Positions 25,746 to 35,354 of a stretch of DNA of 64,000 bases are shown piece after piece (the first letter of the stretch is position 1; every line of letters begins with the position of its first letter). This stretch comes from Paenibacillus sp. MAHUQ-63 (GTDB taxonomy: Bacteria; Bacillota; Bacilli; Paenibacillales; NBRC-103111): the NCBI RefSeq assembly GCF_028765165.1, contig NZ_JARADB010000001.1, positions 186,001 through 250,000 of the forward strand, in the 5' to 3' direction. Position numbers and translations under genes: made by a program. The notes below the pieces were generated by a model. That model saw nothing but the letters and a program-made list of their open reading frames with translations. It was not told where the DNA came from and made no database searches.

Positions 25746-28700
25746 TTAGCTCCTCTCGATATGAACTTCTTCCGGCCGGTAGACGGACAGGATGCTGCCC
25801 TTGCTGTCAGCTGCAAAAAGTACGGATCGCTCCGCTTCCAAAGTAAACGCATAGACAGCCCCGCTGTCCGTATCCTTCACTTCGATCTCCGCGTCCCACG
25901 CATATTCGGATACGAATACGTATAAGAAGCCGTCTCTATAACGAAGCTTCCTCCCGAATACACCGGCGAGATCGCCGCCCCGGTTCCACTGCAATCCGCT
26001 TTCGCATCCTGCCGCTTCGATCGCATACCGGTACAATTCGACCAGCGTATCCGTTCTCTCGTTCAATTCGACCGGCAGCGGACTCCAGATGAGTCGGCCG
26101 CTGCCAAGCGGAATGTGAACGACGGTGTCGCCACGGCCGCTTCCCGCAGCCGCAGGAATGCCTGTGCGCACTTCCTTCATCACTTCTGCGATGCGGCGCT
26201 GACCGTAGGATACCGGCAGTTCCGCGCCGTGCAGCAGAAGCCTTTCTTCCCGGCGCACATTGTGAAGCGTCCCTTCGCCCAACACATCGGTCAGACGCGG
26301 CACAGAATGCCAATAAGCATCGAGACTGACCGGACCTGTTGCCAGCAGCGTCGCCCCCGTCGTCTTGACGATATGGATCAGCTTGCTCCAAGCCTGCTCA
26401 TCGATGTTATGAGCGCTAGGCAGCACAATCAGCTTCGGCGGCTGCTCCGCCAGATCGTCCAGATGATATTCCGATGCGCCGCGCAGCGGCATGTTCATCT
26501 GGTAGGAGAGTACGCGGACCATCCGCGTCGTCGCATCGTACGCTAACTGCCGGTTGGAGAAATCGTTCGAATAAGGGAAAATCGCTGCGATGTCTTCCAG
26601 CTGCCGGTCGCGGAACAGATCCCGGATCTCCGCCATGAACCGGCCGAAATCGTACGATACGTCCGCTTCCGGTTTCTCCGTGCCGTCCGCGCGCAGCGCG
26701 CCGATATGCGATTCGTTCGCATTATCCATATAGAAGTTCGTGTTCCAGATCCAATGAATGGCTCCGGCACCGCCGGCTGCGAAAGCATACGCATACTTGC
26801 GCTCCAGCATGCTGCGGAGCTCGTTCTCCGAACGCTTGGCGCGTCCATCCGGCGTTTCCACGTACATGATGCCCGTCTCTTGAACCACATTGGGCTTCCG
26901 AGCTGTTTTCGCAAAAATGCCGTCCCAGAGGAGATTGTCGTTCAGCCACCAGGAGTGAACGGTCGTGTAATCCACAGCTTCCTCATAGAAGAATGGCGAT
27001 GGCCGCTGCGCGCCCAGCGCCTCGTCCTGTCCGACCACGACAAGCTGGTTAGGACTGATGTCCTTGATCGTATCGTAGAGCTCTTGGGCCCAGCGATTGT
27101 GCATATCCATCGAGAATAAGCAGTAATCGAGCCAGCGGGTGCCCTTCTTCGCCCTATGCATATCTTGCACGTCAAAGTTGATGTCTCCGGCTTCGGGAAT
27201 GGCCGCCGCTTCGAAAGTCGGCAGCTGCTCCGGCGACATGTTCCACCGCTCCTGGAGCCCTTCGATGCTTCCATGGCGCTCCTTGAGCCAATTGATGAAA
27301 GCGGCCTGCTCGAATGCGTCCCTGCCGGAACGAGGCCCGTCCGCGAAAATTTGCGCCGGATCGAACATCGACGGCTCGTTGATCAGATCCCAATCCACAT
27401 GGGTTGACGCGCGGTGACGCGACACGATCGAGCGGATGAACCGCTTCTGCGCCTCGATGCTTTGCGGATCCAGGTAGGGGTTGACGCCTTCCCATGGTTC
27501 CGGTGTGAAGGAGAAGAAGGTGAACGTCACCTGCAAGCCGTGTTTCTTCGCCGTTAAGAAGAAGGCGTCGATCGCTCTCAGCACTTCCTCGGAAGCATGG
27601 CCGTCCACCTGCATGATATTCCGGTAAGCCGTCCATATGCCCGTACGAATCCAGTTAATGCCCGCCCTCGCCATCTGCGCCATATCCCGGTCCCACACAT
27701 CCGCATTCGGCAGGAACAGAAATTTGCGCGCAACGTCGGACGCCATATAGGTCATGCCGACAATCGGCAGGGGCCGTCCGTCTTGGATGAAATAGTCGCG
27801 GTCGCAACGGACCGGACTTCCTTCGGCGAGCAAGCTCGAATCGTATCCCCAGAAGCCTTGGCGCAGCATGCGAATCTCTCCGTCCGCCGACTCCGCTTGA
27901 CAGGTCACACGGTACAAGCCGCGCTCGATCGCCAGCGGCACTGGAATTCGCATACTGCCGAATTCCTTGGTCACTTCGGCTGTCACGCGCTGCGCCCATA
28001 CGGCCTGCCCGCTCCCTTCACGCTCTACCTTCAGATCGAATGTCCACGCTCTCGACGCAGCTCCGGCAACAGGCCTTCCCAGGTACTGGGTTTGCAGCGT
28101 CAATACCGCATGCTCCCCAGGCTCATAGCTGGCATAATTCGGCTTGATCCACAGCTCCGTAACGCCTTGGGCGCACATCGCCGCCCAAGCGATCAAGGAC
28201 TGCGCTCCGCCATTCGCCCAGAACGTTCCACGGATCGTAGTGTTCACGAACAGCCACCGCGAACCGGCGAACTCGCCGCGGGTGTTCTCCCACAGCACCA
28301 CCGGCGCCGCGATTTCCCGCCCTTCTTGGCTTACGCCCTTCAGCAGCGGATAGATCTGCGTGCTCATCGTCCCTGCCGCTCCCATCTGATGGGGCAAATC
28401 GCTGTTACGTGTCGTATGCGGCACCATGTTCCATGTATCGCCGATCTCGAACAGCGATTCTTGCCCCGCCAGCAGCGGCACCGCCGCAGACGCCGCAAGA
28501 CTGCGAATTCCCTTCGATTCCACCGGGAGTATCTCATGTATGAACAATTGCTGATGGTAAGCGGTTTGTTCCGCTTCCGCATACCAGCTGCCGGCCTCGC
28601 GGCGCACAGGCCGCTTGAAGGCGGCGCCGCCGATGCTAAGGAGTGCGCCGCCGCGTCGCAAGAACGCCAGAATGTCCGGCCAAGCGGACTTCGGGAAGTA

Positions 28701-28871
28701 GGGCGCATGCAGGTTGACGAAGCATCCGCCTTCCGCCTGCCGGAGCGCTTCACCCAGCGCATCGACGCCTGCTATGCTCCCGCCAAGCGCCGTCAGTTCG
28801 GCGGCCGGAACTTCGCTTGCTGCGCCGCTCGGGAAGCCGGCCTCGTAGAAAATGATAATGGGACGCCTCAT
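25746..28871 (-). CDS. Clan GH-A glycoside hydrolase of unassigned family
   Basis: A 1041-residue enzyme. Residues 1-~110 (RRPIIIFYEAGFPSG, then GGALLSIGGAAF) resemble a glutamine-amidotransferase-like domain. A beta-sandwich region follows to ~380. A TIM barrel then carries the clan GH-A acid/base motif DLINEPSMF (E499) and a likely nucleophile in VVQETGIMY (E665), followed by C-terminal amidotransferase-like and beta domains, a layout reminiscent of GH42/GH5-type enzymes. There is no signal peptide. The ATG at 28871 overlaps the GH125 stop (ATGA). With GH125 and GH38 as neighbours a beta-mannosidase or other glycan-trimming role is plausible, but specificity is unknown. Confidence 0.75.
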   Translation of the reverse strand: MRRPIIIFYEAGFPSGAASEVPAAELTALGGSIAGVDALGEALRQAEGGCFVNLHAPYFPKSAWPDILAFLRRGGALLSIGGAAFKRPVRREAGSWYAEAEQTAYHQQLFIHEILPVESKGIRSLAASAAVPLLAGQESLFEIGDTWNMVPHTTRNSDLPHQMGAAGTMSTQIYPLLKGVSQEGREIAAPVVLWENTRGEFAGSRWLFVNTTIRGTFWANGGAQSLIAWAAMCAQGVTELWIKPNYASYEPGEHAVLTLQTQYLGRPVAGAASRAWTFDLKVEREGSGQAVWAQRVTAEVTKEFGSMRIPVPLAIERGLYRVTCQAESADGEIRMLRQGFWGYDSSLLAEGSPVRCDRDYFIQDGRPLPIVGMTYMASDVARKFLFLPNADVWDRDMAQMARAGINWIRTGIWTAYRNIMQVDGHASEEVLRAIDAFFLTAKKHGLQVTFTFFSFTPEPWEGVNPYLDPQSIEAQKRFIRSIVSRHRASTHVDWDLINEPSMFDPAQIFADGPRSGRDAFEQAAFINWLKERHGSIEGLQERWNMSPEQLPTFEAAAIPEAGDINFDVQDMHRAKKGTRWLDYCLFSMDMHNRWAQELYDTIKDISPNQLVVVGQDEALGAQRPSPFFYEEAVDYTTVHSWWLNDNLLWDGIFAKTARKPNVVQETGIMYVETPDGRAKRSENELRSMLERKYAYAFAAGGAGAIHWIWNTNFYMDNANESHIGALRADGTEKPEADVSYDFGRFMAEIRDLFRDRQLEDIAAIFPYSNDFSNRQLAYDATTRMVRVLSYQMNMPLRGASEYHLDDLAEQPPKLIVLPSAHNIDEQAWSKLIHIVKTTGATLLATGPVSLDAYWHSVPRLTDVLGEGTLHNVRREERLLLHGAELPVSYGQRRIAEVMKEVRTGIPAAAGSGRGDTVVHIPLGSGRLIWSPLPVELNERTDTLVELYRYAIEAAGCESGLQWNRGGDLAGVFGRKLRYRDGFLYVFVSEYAWDAEIEVKDTDSGAVYAFTLEAERSVLFAADSKGSILSVYRPEEVHIERS

Positions 28872-30187
28872 AGCAAGCCTTCCTTCATGGCTTGATACAC
28901 CAGCTGGGAGAACAAGCTGTTGGACCAAGCGAACCATTTTCGCGTGAAAAGGGCGGGATCGTCGGCATGGAAGCCCTCATGCATATACCCGGTGTCCGCG
29001 TCCGTCGCTTCAAGCATGGCGATCATCGCCAGCTTCTCTTCCGCCGTGGTCGCCGTTATTCCCTGCATGGACAGCGCCATATGCCAAATGTAGTTGTCCG
29101 GCGTGTGGGGGCTGCCGATCCCTTTGGCCACTTTGCCCTCGAAGTAGAACGGATTCTCCTTGCTGAGCGCAAATCGTCTCGTATTCCGGTAAACCGGATC
29201 ATCGGCGGATACATAGCCCAGATACGGAATCGACATCAGTCCCGGCGTTCCCGCATCGTCCATCAGGCAGTAGTTGCCGAAGCCGTCGGTCTCATAGGCA
29301 TAGATCGGGCCGAACTCCGGATGGCGGTAGATGCCGTACAGCTGGATGCCATGATCGATATCCGCTTCGAGTGCCTTCAATTCATGCAGGAAATCGGTAT
29401 CCCGGAACACCCATTCCGCGAATTCCTGCATATGCCGCAGCGCTACAACCGCGAACATATTCGCCGGGATGTTGTAGTGGAAGTCGCAAGCATCGTCGCT
29501 TGAACGGAAACCGGACCAGACCATGCCCGTATAGTTCACAGGCATCCCCATGCCGTTATTGCGCAGCGAGTCGGTCGGAATGCCGTTATTGCGTGTGAAC
29601 CGGTACGGCGACTCCTCGAAGTGGCGCTGCTCCGTCTTGAACAGCTCATAGATACGGATCATCGCCGCCTTAAAGCCGGCATCGAAAATATCCGTCAACT
29701 CCGTTTCCTTCCAATAGGCATAGGCCAGGCGCATGGAGAAGCACAGCGAATCCAGCTCGAATTTCCGTTCCCATACCCATGGGGACATGTCCGTCCGGTC
29801 TGCTTGGTTCCAATGCCAATCGTTCGCCGATTCATTAAAAGCGTTCGCGTAAGGGTCGATTAAGATATAGTGAATATGACGTTTAATGAGTCCGCTGAGG
29901 ATGCGCTGCAGATCGGGATCGTTCTTCGCGAAAGGCACGTAGTGCATGACCTGTTCAACCGAATCGCGCAGCCAGGAAGCCGGGATATCTCCGGTAATGA
30001 CGAAGGTCGTGCCGTCCTCCATCAATTTCGTCGTCGTTTCCAATGTATTGGGGAAGCAGTTCTTAAATAACTGCAATAATCTCGGGCGATGGGCCAGCTT
30101 CACTTCTGCTTCCGCCAGCACGTCCTGAATCGCCTGCGGCAGCTCCAGCTTCGGCATCGCAATTTTGGGCAATCTGAATTGTTCCAT
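28868..30187 (-). CDS. GH125 exo-alpha-1,6-mannosidase
   Basis: A 439-residue metal-independent exo-alpha-mannosidase of family 125 (formerly DUF1237). The (alpha/alpha)6-barrel motifs are clear: FVITGDIPASWLRDSVEQV near residue 60, NDWHWNQADRTDMSPWVWERKFELDS split across the active site, WSGFRSSDDAC, and YETDGFGNYCLMDDAGTPGL, with the closing HEGFHADDP. No signal peptide is seen, so the substrate is taken up first. GGAGG is seven bases before the ATG. In pneumococci GH125 and GH38 act together on high-mannose N-glycans, and the combination here suggests the same kind of substrate or yeast mannan fragments. Confidence 0.92.
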   Translation of the reverse strand: MEQFRLPKIAMPKLELPQAIQDVLAEAEVKLAHRPRLLQLFKNCFPNTLETTTKLMEDGTTFVITGDIPASWLRDSVEQVMHYVPFAKNDPDLQRILSGLIKRHIHYILIDPYANAFNESANDWHWNQADRTDMSPWVWERKFELDSLCFSMRLAYAYWKETELTDIFDAGFKAAMIRIYELFKTEQRHFEESPYRFTRNNGIPTDSLRNNGMGMPVNYTGMVWSGFRSSDDACDFHYNIPANMFAVVALRHMQEFAEWVFRDTDFLHELKALEADIDHGIQLYGIYRHPEFGPIYAYETDGFGNYCLMDDAGTPGLMSIPYLGYVSADDPVYRNTRRFALSKENPFYFEGKVAKGIGSPHTPDNYIWHMALSMQGITATTAEEKLAMIAMLEATDADTGYMHEGFHADDPALFTRKWFAWSNSLFSQLVYQAMKEGLL

Positions 30188-30241
30188 GGGATATCCTCCA
30201 TCATTTGAATAATGAACAATGTTCGTATAAGTTCTTCGGAT

Positions 30242-31159
30242 TTACTCTTTCACCGCACCGATCGTCAAACCTTGAATAAAATACCGTTGGAAGAACGGAT
30301 AGGCGAAAATAATCGGTCCTGTCGCAAGCACGACCATCGCCATCCGCGACGTATCCTGCGGCAGCGATTGCAGCAAGCTCACGCCGATGGACGGGTTATT
30401 CGTGTTCTGAAGCAGGAACTGCATGCTGTTCTCGATTCGCATAAGCATCGACTGCAGCGGCACGAGATTCGGCGAATCGATATAGAGCAGTGCATTAAAC
30501 CAATCGTTCCAGTATCCCAGCGTGCTGAACAAACCGATCGTTGCCAGTCCCGGAAGCGAGAGCGGCAGCACCAGCTTGACGAAAATGCCGAACTCGCCGG
30601 CTCCGTCGATTTTCCCGGATTCAATGATCGCGTCAGGCACCGACGTACTGAAGAACGTCCGCATGATCATCATATAGAACGCATTGCCGGCCAAGGGCAA
30701 GACCAGCGCCCACAGCGAGTCCTTCAGTCCCATAAGCTGTGTAACGACGATATAGGTCGGGACAAGCCCCCCGTTGAACAGCATCGTGAAAAAGGCGAAA
30801 AATCCGAAGAAATTGCGGAATTTAAAGCTTTTTCTAGAAATCGCATAGGCAAAAGTAGCCGTCAGAAGCAGGCTGACAATCGTTCCGACGACGGTCACCA
30901 GAATCGTGACGCCGTACGACATCAGCAGCTGATCTCCCGCTTTGAACAAGTATCTGTAAGCTTCCAGGCTCCACTTCTCGGGGAAGATCCGGTACCCGTT
31001 CGTACTGAGCGACTTCTCGTCCGTGAACGAGATGATCGTTACGAACAGGAACGGAAACACGCAAGCTAGCGCAAAGATCCCCGCTACGAGATTAAAGAGC
31101 ACATTGAGCACAGGCGGTAATTTATGAAAGTCACGACTTTTCATCGGTTTCGTAATCAC
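30242..31159 (-). CDS. Sugar ABC transporter permease, LplC/MalG type
   Basis: A 305-residue inner membrane permease with six hydrophobic segments. The EAA loop that contacts the ATPase is seen as PDAIIESGKIDGAGEFGIFVKLVLPLS (residues around 190-215). FNGGLVPTYIVVTQLMGLKDS is typical of the LplC/YtcP subgroup of CUT1 transporters. GGAGGG stands seven bases before the GTG at 31159; an upstream extension of the frame to 31225 overlaps the previous gene and is not needed. The previous permease ends 28 bases upstream. No ATPase gene is nearby, as is usual for CUT1 systems that share MsmX. Confidence 0.9.
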   Translation of the reverse strand: MITKPMKSRDFHKLPPVLNVLFNLVAGIFALACVFPFLFVTIISFTDEKSLSTNGYRIFPEKWSLEAYRYLFKAGDQLLMSYGVTILVTVVGTIVSLLLTATFAYAISRKSFKFRNFFGFFAFFTMLFNGGLVPTYIVVTQLMGLKDSLWALVLPLAGNAFYMMIMRTFFSTSVPDAIIESGKIDGAGEFGIFVKLVLPLSLPGLATIGLFSTLGYWNDWFNALLYIDSPNLVPLQSMLMRIENSMQFLLQNTNNPSIGVSLLQSLPQDTSRMAMVVLATGPIIFAYPFFQRYFIQGLTIGAVKE

Positions 31160-31187
31160 GCTATTTCCCTCCTTTCCGTTCCGTTCA

Positions 31188-32126
31188 TTAGAACAGCGCG
31201 TTATCCTTATCATATTTCCGGACAATATAGTTGGACGTCATGACGAGAATGAAGCCGATCACAGATTGATAGAGACCCGCTGCGGTACTCATCCCGATCT
31301 CCCCGGTCGATTTGAGGCCGCGGTATACATAGGTGTCAATTACGTTCGTGACCGAATACAGCGTTCCCGAATCTCTCGGCACCTGCAAGAATAAGCCGAA
31401 GTCGGCATAGAAAATACGCCCGATCGCGAGCAAGGTCAAGATCGTCATCAGCGGCTTCAGCATCGGGAACGTAATGTGCTTGATTTGCTGCCATTTGCTT
31501 GCGCCGTCAATCATTGCAGCTTCATAGAGCGACTTGTCAATCCCCATAATCGCCGCCAAATAAACGACGGAGCTGTAGCCTACCGACTTCCACAGGTAAA
31601 CCAAAATGATAATAAGAGGCCAGTACGTCTTATCGTTATACCACTGGATCGGATCGACGCCGAACGCCGCTAGAATATGGTTGAGCATCCCTTTATCGAA
31701 GCTCAGGAAGCTGAACACGAAATAGCCTACAATGACCCAGGATAAGAAGTAAGGCAGGAACATCCCGGTTTGGTACACTTTGGCCAGCTTCTTATTGGCG
31801 ATTTCCGATAAAATAATCGCGAGCGCCACCGAGAGTACAAGCCCGACAACGATAAACACCGTATTATAGAGCAAGGTATTGCGCGTAATGATATATGCAT
31901 CGTTCGTGCTGAATAGAAATTTGAAATTTTGCAGGCCGACCCATTTGCTTTCCATTATGCTTGCCCAGAAGCCGTCCCGGCTATAGCGGTACTGTTTGAA
32001 TGCGATCACCATACCGGCCATCGGTAAATACGAGAAGAACAGGAACCAAAGCGTCGCCGGCAGCGCCATGAGCAGCAGCACTCTGCTTTGTTTAACATCT
32101 CTCAGAAATGCTCCTATTCTATTCAT
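31188..32126 (-). CDS. Sugar ABC transporter permease, LplB/YteP type
   Basis: A 312-residue permease with six membrane segments. The EAA motif reads SLYEAAMIDGASKWQQIKHITFPML, split over residues ~205-230. MALPATLWFLFFSYLPMAGMVIAFK at the first helix is characteristic of LplB/YteP permeases that pair with LplC and a large lipoprotein. GAGGGGTGA precedes the ATG at 32126. It lies between the binding protein and the second permease. A hairpin in the gap to the binding-protein gene may lower expression of this and following genes. Confidence 0.9.
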   Translation of the reverse strand: MNRIGAFLRDVKQSRVLLLMALPATLWFLFFSYLPMAGMVIAFKQYRYSRDGFWASIMESKWVGLQNFKFLFSTNDAYIITRNTLLYNTVFIVVGLVLSVALAIILSEIANKKLAKVYQTGMFLPYFLSWVIVGYFVFSFLSFDKGMLNHILAAFGVDPIQWYNDKTYWPLIIILVYLWKSVGYSSVVYLAAIMGIDKSLYEAAMIDGASKWQQIKHITFPMLKPLMTILTLLAIGRIFYADFGLFLQVPRDSGTLYSVTNVIDTYVYRGLKSTGEIGMSTAAGLYQSVIGFILVMTSNYIVRKYDKDNALF

Positions 32127-32160
32127 ACAATCACCCCTCATCTTGAAGATTAAAAAGATC

Positions 32161-32183
32161 AGGCGAATGCTTTACATTCGCCT
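32161..32183 (-). terminator. Intercistronic hairpin between binding protein and permease genes
   Basis: Perfect 9-base arms AGGCGAATG and CATTCGCCT with a 5-base loop. On the minus strand GATCTTTTT follows. It may be a partial terminator that keeps the binding protein more abundant than the permeases. Confidence 0.55.
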
Positions 32184-32199
32184 AATCCAGCATCTGATC

Positions 32200-33678
32200 T
32201 TATTTCTTATTCGCCGCTCTCCAAGCATCGATCTGGCTTTGCGCTTCCGCCATGATTTTATCAAGCCCGGCCGCTTTGAACTTCTCATTCGCTTGCGGGA
32301 TGAATTTCTCCGGATCGACGGTACCCGTCATCAAGGTTGCCCAGAATTCTTCTTTGACGTTCTGAACCGCCGCAATTTCACTCGTTACTTTCGAAGGATC
32401 GAAGTTGAAGCCAAGCAGCGGTGCCGGTACGCCGGTATCGTTAAATTTTTTGAACTCGTCCCACTTGTTGTCAGGATCTTTCTGGTCTTTGTACGTCAGC
32501 AGGACGTTCCCAAGCGAGAAGGTCGGCATATCGTAATTTTTGGATTCCGGCAAGTTTTCCATTTTATCGTTATCCAGCTTTTTGTAATGGACGCCTTCGA
32601 TACCGGAATCAACCATATTGCGCAGCACCGGATCCGTATTCAGCAGGTTCAGGAACTCCATCGCTTTCTCCGGATATTTGGAATTCGCCGAGATCGCTTG
32701 CATGGAGCCCATAACGGACCAGTTGTAAATGAAAGCCGGGCTGGCTTGTTTGGAAACAACCGGATACCCGTAGCTGGCCGACCACAAATTGTCTGCGAAC
32801 GGTTGATTCGTCGCTTTGTCCGCGAACCATTTGCCGGTCACTTGAACATCGTTCAGCGAGCTGAGCGTTGCCGCTTCCGTTGGGATATACCCCGCTTTGT
32901 AATATTTGTTCATCGTTTGAAGCGCTTGCTTCATTTCCGGCGTATCCAGAATGTTAACGACTTTGAAATCCGGGTTGTCGACTTTGACAGCCATCGGCAT
33001 TTTCTCGATTACATAGTCATATGGAACGTAAGGCATGAACGTTTTGTCCACGGCTAACGCATATACATTCGGCTCTTTCTCTTTAATCGCTTTCAACAAC
33101 GGCTCCAAGCTTTCAATGGATTTCACATTATCTATATTCAAGTTGTATTTATCGACCAGATTTTTATTGAAACGCCATACGTCTTGCGCCGGAAGCTCTT
33201 TATTCGCCGGCACGCCGTAATTATGGCCGTCAACTTTGGAGCCGTTCAAGAATGCCGGGTCCAACGCTTTCACAATGCCTTGTCCATTTTTTTGGAGCAG
33301 CTCGTCAATCGGCTTGAATGCGCCTTTCCGAGCGTTCTGCACATAATCGAAGGCCCATGAAGACGTGAACATGATATCCATCGGTGTTCCGGAAGCGGCC
33401 ATCACCTGCATTTTCTGCGGGTAGTCGCCCCAGTCGATCATGTTCATTTTCACCGTTACGCCGATTTTCTCTGCCGTATATTTACTGACCTCGGCCATAA
33501 CGCGGTCAACGTCCTTCTGCGGAGTACCGATCGTATACCAAATTAATTCTACCGGTTTGTCCGGTGAACCCGCTCCATTGTTATCGGCAGCGTCTTTACT
33601 GCCGCATGCGCTAAGTACCATAGAAGCTGCAAGCGTCAGTCCGAGTGTCGCAGCCAACCGTTTTTTGATCTTGCTCAT
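32200..33678 (-). CDS. Extracellular solute-binding lipoprotein, family 1 (LplA type)
   Basis: A 492-residue sugar-binding lipoprotein for the CUT1 transporter. The signal peptide has a basic start (KIKKR), a hydrophobic core and the lipobox LSAC with Cys25, followed by a Ser/Gly/Asp-rich linker. The mature part has ELIWYTIGTPQKDVDRV and ASGTPMDIMFTSSW, typical of large LplA/YtcQ proteins, and a C-terminal DUF3502-like region. GGAGG is before the ATG. It begins its own transcription unit: a terminator closes the regulator gene upstream and a promoter lies in the 155-base gap. Confidence 0.92.
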   Translation of the reverse strand: MSKIKKRLAATLGLTLAASMVLSACGSKDAADNNGAGSPDKPVELIWYTIGTPQKDVDRVMAEVSKYTAEKIGVTVKMNMIDWGDYPQKMQVMAASGTPMDIMFTSSWAFDYVQNARKGAFKPIDELLQKNGQGIVKALDPAFLNGSKVDGHNYGVPANKELPAQDVWRFNKNLVDKYNLNIDNVKSIESLEPLLKAIKEKEPNVYALAVDKTFMPYVPYDYVIEKMPMAVKVDNPDFKVVNILDTPEMKQALQTMNKYYKAGYIPTEAATLSSLNDVQVTGKWFADKATNQPFADNLWSASYGYPVVSKQASPAFIYNWSVMGSMQAISANSKYPEKAMEFLNLLNTDPVLRNMVDSGIEGVHYKKLDNDKMENLPESKNYDMPTFSLGNVLLTYKDQKDPDNKWDEFKKFNDTGVPAPLLGFNFDPSKVTSEIAAVQNVKEEFWATLMTGTVDPEKFIPQANEKFKAAGLDKIMAEAQSQIDAWRAANKK

Positions 33679-33730
33679 TCTTGTATCCTCCCTGTTGAGT
33701 GCTCTAATGTATAAGCCCGAGGGGGCTATA

Positions 33731-33759
33731 TTTACAGTACCTCATGAAAGCCGTTACAA
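33731..33759 (-). promoter_or_regulatory. Possible promoter with degenerate cre of the mannose-glycan operon
   Basis: On the minus strand TTGTAA (33759-33754), a 17-base spacer and TGTAAA (33736-33731) form a weak promoter about 50 bases before the binding-protein start. TGAAAGCCGTTACA at 33744-33757 is one central base away from a cre consensus and overlaps the -35 region. A true cre normally keeps the central CG, so this part is doubtful. Confidence 0.35.
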
Positions 33760-33806
33760 ATAGACGATAAATTAAATGTATCGGTGTACAAATCAAAGAA
33801 AAAACA

Positions 33807-33845
33807 GAAAAAAGGACTGCACTCCAGTTTTCCCTAGAGCAGTCC
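33807..33845 (-). terminator. Terminator overlapping the end of the response regulator gene
   Basis: GGACTGC and GCAGTCC arms flank an 18-base loop and are followed on the minus strand by TTTTTTC. The stem begins inside the last codons of the regulator gene. Confidence 0.8.
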
Positions 33846-35354
33846 TCTATAATCGGTTGGGGATATCCCCACATACTTCTTGAATTGTTTATAGAAATAA
33901 CCGACTTCCCAATACCCCACCTCTTTGGCAATGACGTGCACCTTGGTAGTCGTCGTTTTGAGCAGTTCCTTCGCTTTCTCGATCCGGTACCGGTTGATAT
34001 ATTCCGTGAACGATTCATTAATTTCTTTGTGAAACAACTGCCCTAAGTAAACAGGATGGATATGGTAGTGAGCGCCAAGCATTTTGAGCGACAGCTCTTC
34101 CGCGTAAGATTGATGAATATATTTCAATACCTGCTGCACAATCGGACTTCGAACGTCGGAGAGTAAGCAGCCGATGGTCATATCGGCGACCTCTACAATC
34201 ACTTTCTCCAAATCGTCCAGCGTTACGGCGCTCCTAATTTGTTGAAACGCTTGATGATAAACGTCCGCTTCCTCGGTATGGCGGATCGCTTTCAGCTCCA
34301 TTTTGAAATGAATGACCATCTCATAAGCGATATCTTGAAAATGCTGCGGCGTGATACCAGGCAGCGCTTGCATGCGTTTGAAATCCTGCTGAATCAGCAG
34401 GCGCAATTGCTCTTGGTCCTTAGCCACAATCAGTTTGGCATAGGATGGCCAGTCTATGATGGAGAAATCCGCCTTGGGCTGACCTTCTTGAAACTCCAGC
34501 TCCGCAGCGTCAATCATGAGCAGCTCGGGATAGATCCAGAAATATTCCTGCGCCTTCTTCGCCGCCGCGTAACTGCGTCCCGCCTGCTCCGCAAGAAGCT
34601 CCACGCTGCCTATCGTGATGCGGAGCAATCGGTCATGCTGCTCGACTTGAAACTGCCGAAGGTGCTCCTTCAGTTCTTTCCTTTCCCGCTCGGCATCGTT
34701 CATGAACGCCAGCAGCACGATGTCTCCATCCATGTCGGAGAATGCGCTCAACCAGCGGTACGGCTCCAAACGCCGAGTGAGAAGCTCGAACATTGCTGCG
34801 GCGCCGGATTCGGCTCGAAGAATAGAAACGGCCACATAGGTACAGTCGAGATCGATGCCCAGCAAATCGGCCCGCTCGTAGAATTCAAGCGGCGCCATCT
34901 GGTTCGTAAGCCACCGCTGCAAGGTGTTGTCCTTCAGAATTTGCTTGTTGTAGGCTTGGACTAATTGTGTCTCTTTGGAAGAATGCAGCTTCTCCACCGT
35001 ATTATGCAGCGTCGCTTTCAGCTCTTTGATATTAATCGGCTTCAGCAAATAATTCTCAATGCCGAGCATCATGCCTTCTTTTAAATACCCGAACTCGTCG
35101 AAGCCGCTGAGCACAATCACCTTCAACTCCGGATGAACGGATCGCGCATGTCGAATCAAATCCAAGCCGTTCATGACAGGCATCGAGATATCGGTCAGCA
35201 AAATATCGACGGAAGTTTCCCGCAAAGCTTCCAAAGCTTTCTGCCCGTTGCCGGCATGTCCGACAATTTCCAGTCCTGCTTCCGCCCAATCGATAATGTC
35301 ATACAAACCTTCGATAATGAAAGGTTCGTCGTCTACAAGGAAAACTCTAAACAT
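33834..35354 (-). CDS. YesN-type response regulator with AraC DNA-binding domain
   Basis: A 506-residue regulator. The receiver domain has the acidic pair DD at 8-9, the phosphorylation site D55 in LLTDISMPVMNGLD, and LKP in ENYLLKPIN. A central ~230-residue linker has the AYAAAKKAQ-type region known from YesN proteins. The C-terminal AraC domain shows LSLKMLGAHYHIHPVYLGQLFHKE and VHVIAKEVGYWEVGYFYKQFKKYVG. GGAGGGG is four bases before the ATG, and the gene overlaps its kinase by eight bases. It probably activates the adjacent binding-protein operon on sugar sensing. Confidence 0.92.
   Translation of the reverse strand: MFRVFLVDDEPFIIEGLYDIIDWAEAGLEIVGHAGNGQKALEALRETSVDILLTDISMPVMNGLDLIRHARSVHPELKVIVLSGFDEFGYLKEGMMLGIENYLLKPINIKELKATLHNTVEKLHSSKETQLVQAYNKQILKDNTLQRWLTNQMAPLEFYERADLLGIDLDCTYVAVSILRAESGAAAMFELLTRRLEPYRWLSAFSDMDGDIVLLAFMNDAERERKELKEHLRQFQVEQHDRLLRITIGSVELLAEQAGRSYAAAKKAQEYFWIYPELLMIDAAELEFQEGQPKADFSIIDWPSYAKLIVAKDQEQLRLLIQQDFKRMQALPGITPQHFQDIAYEMVIHFKMELKAIRHTEEADVYHQAFQQIRSAVTLDDLEKVIVEVADMTIGCLLSDVRSPIVQQVLKYIHQSYAEELSLKMLGAHYHIHPVYLGQLFHKEINESFTEYINRYRIEKAKELLKTTTTKVHVIAKEVGYWEVGYFYKQFKKYVGISPTDYRGLL

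Noticed and set aside
27597-28895. 432-residue plus-strand ORF
   Set aside because: It is the antisense shadow of the clan GH-A hydrolase gene, which has clear motifs and a coupled start.
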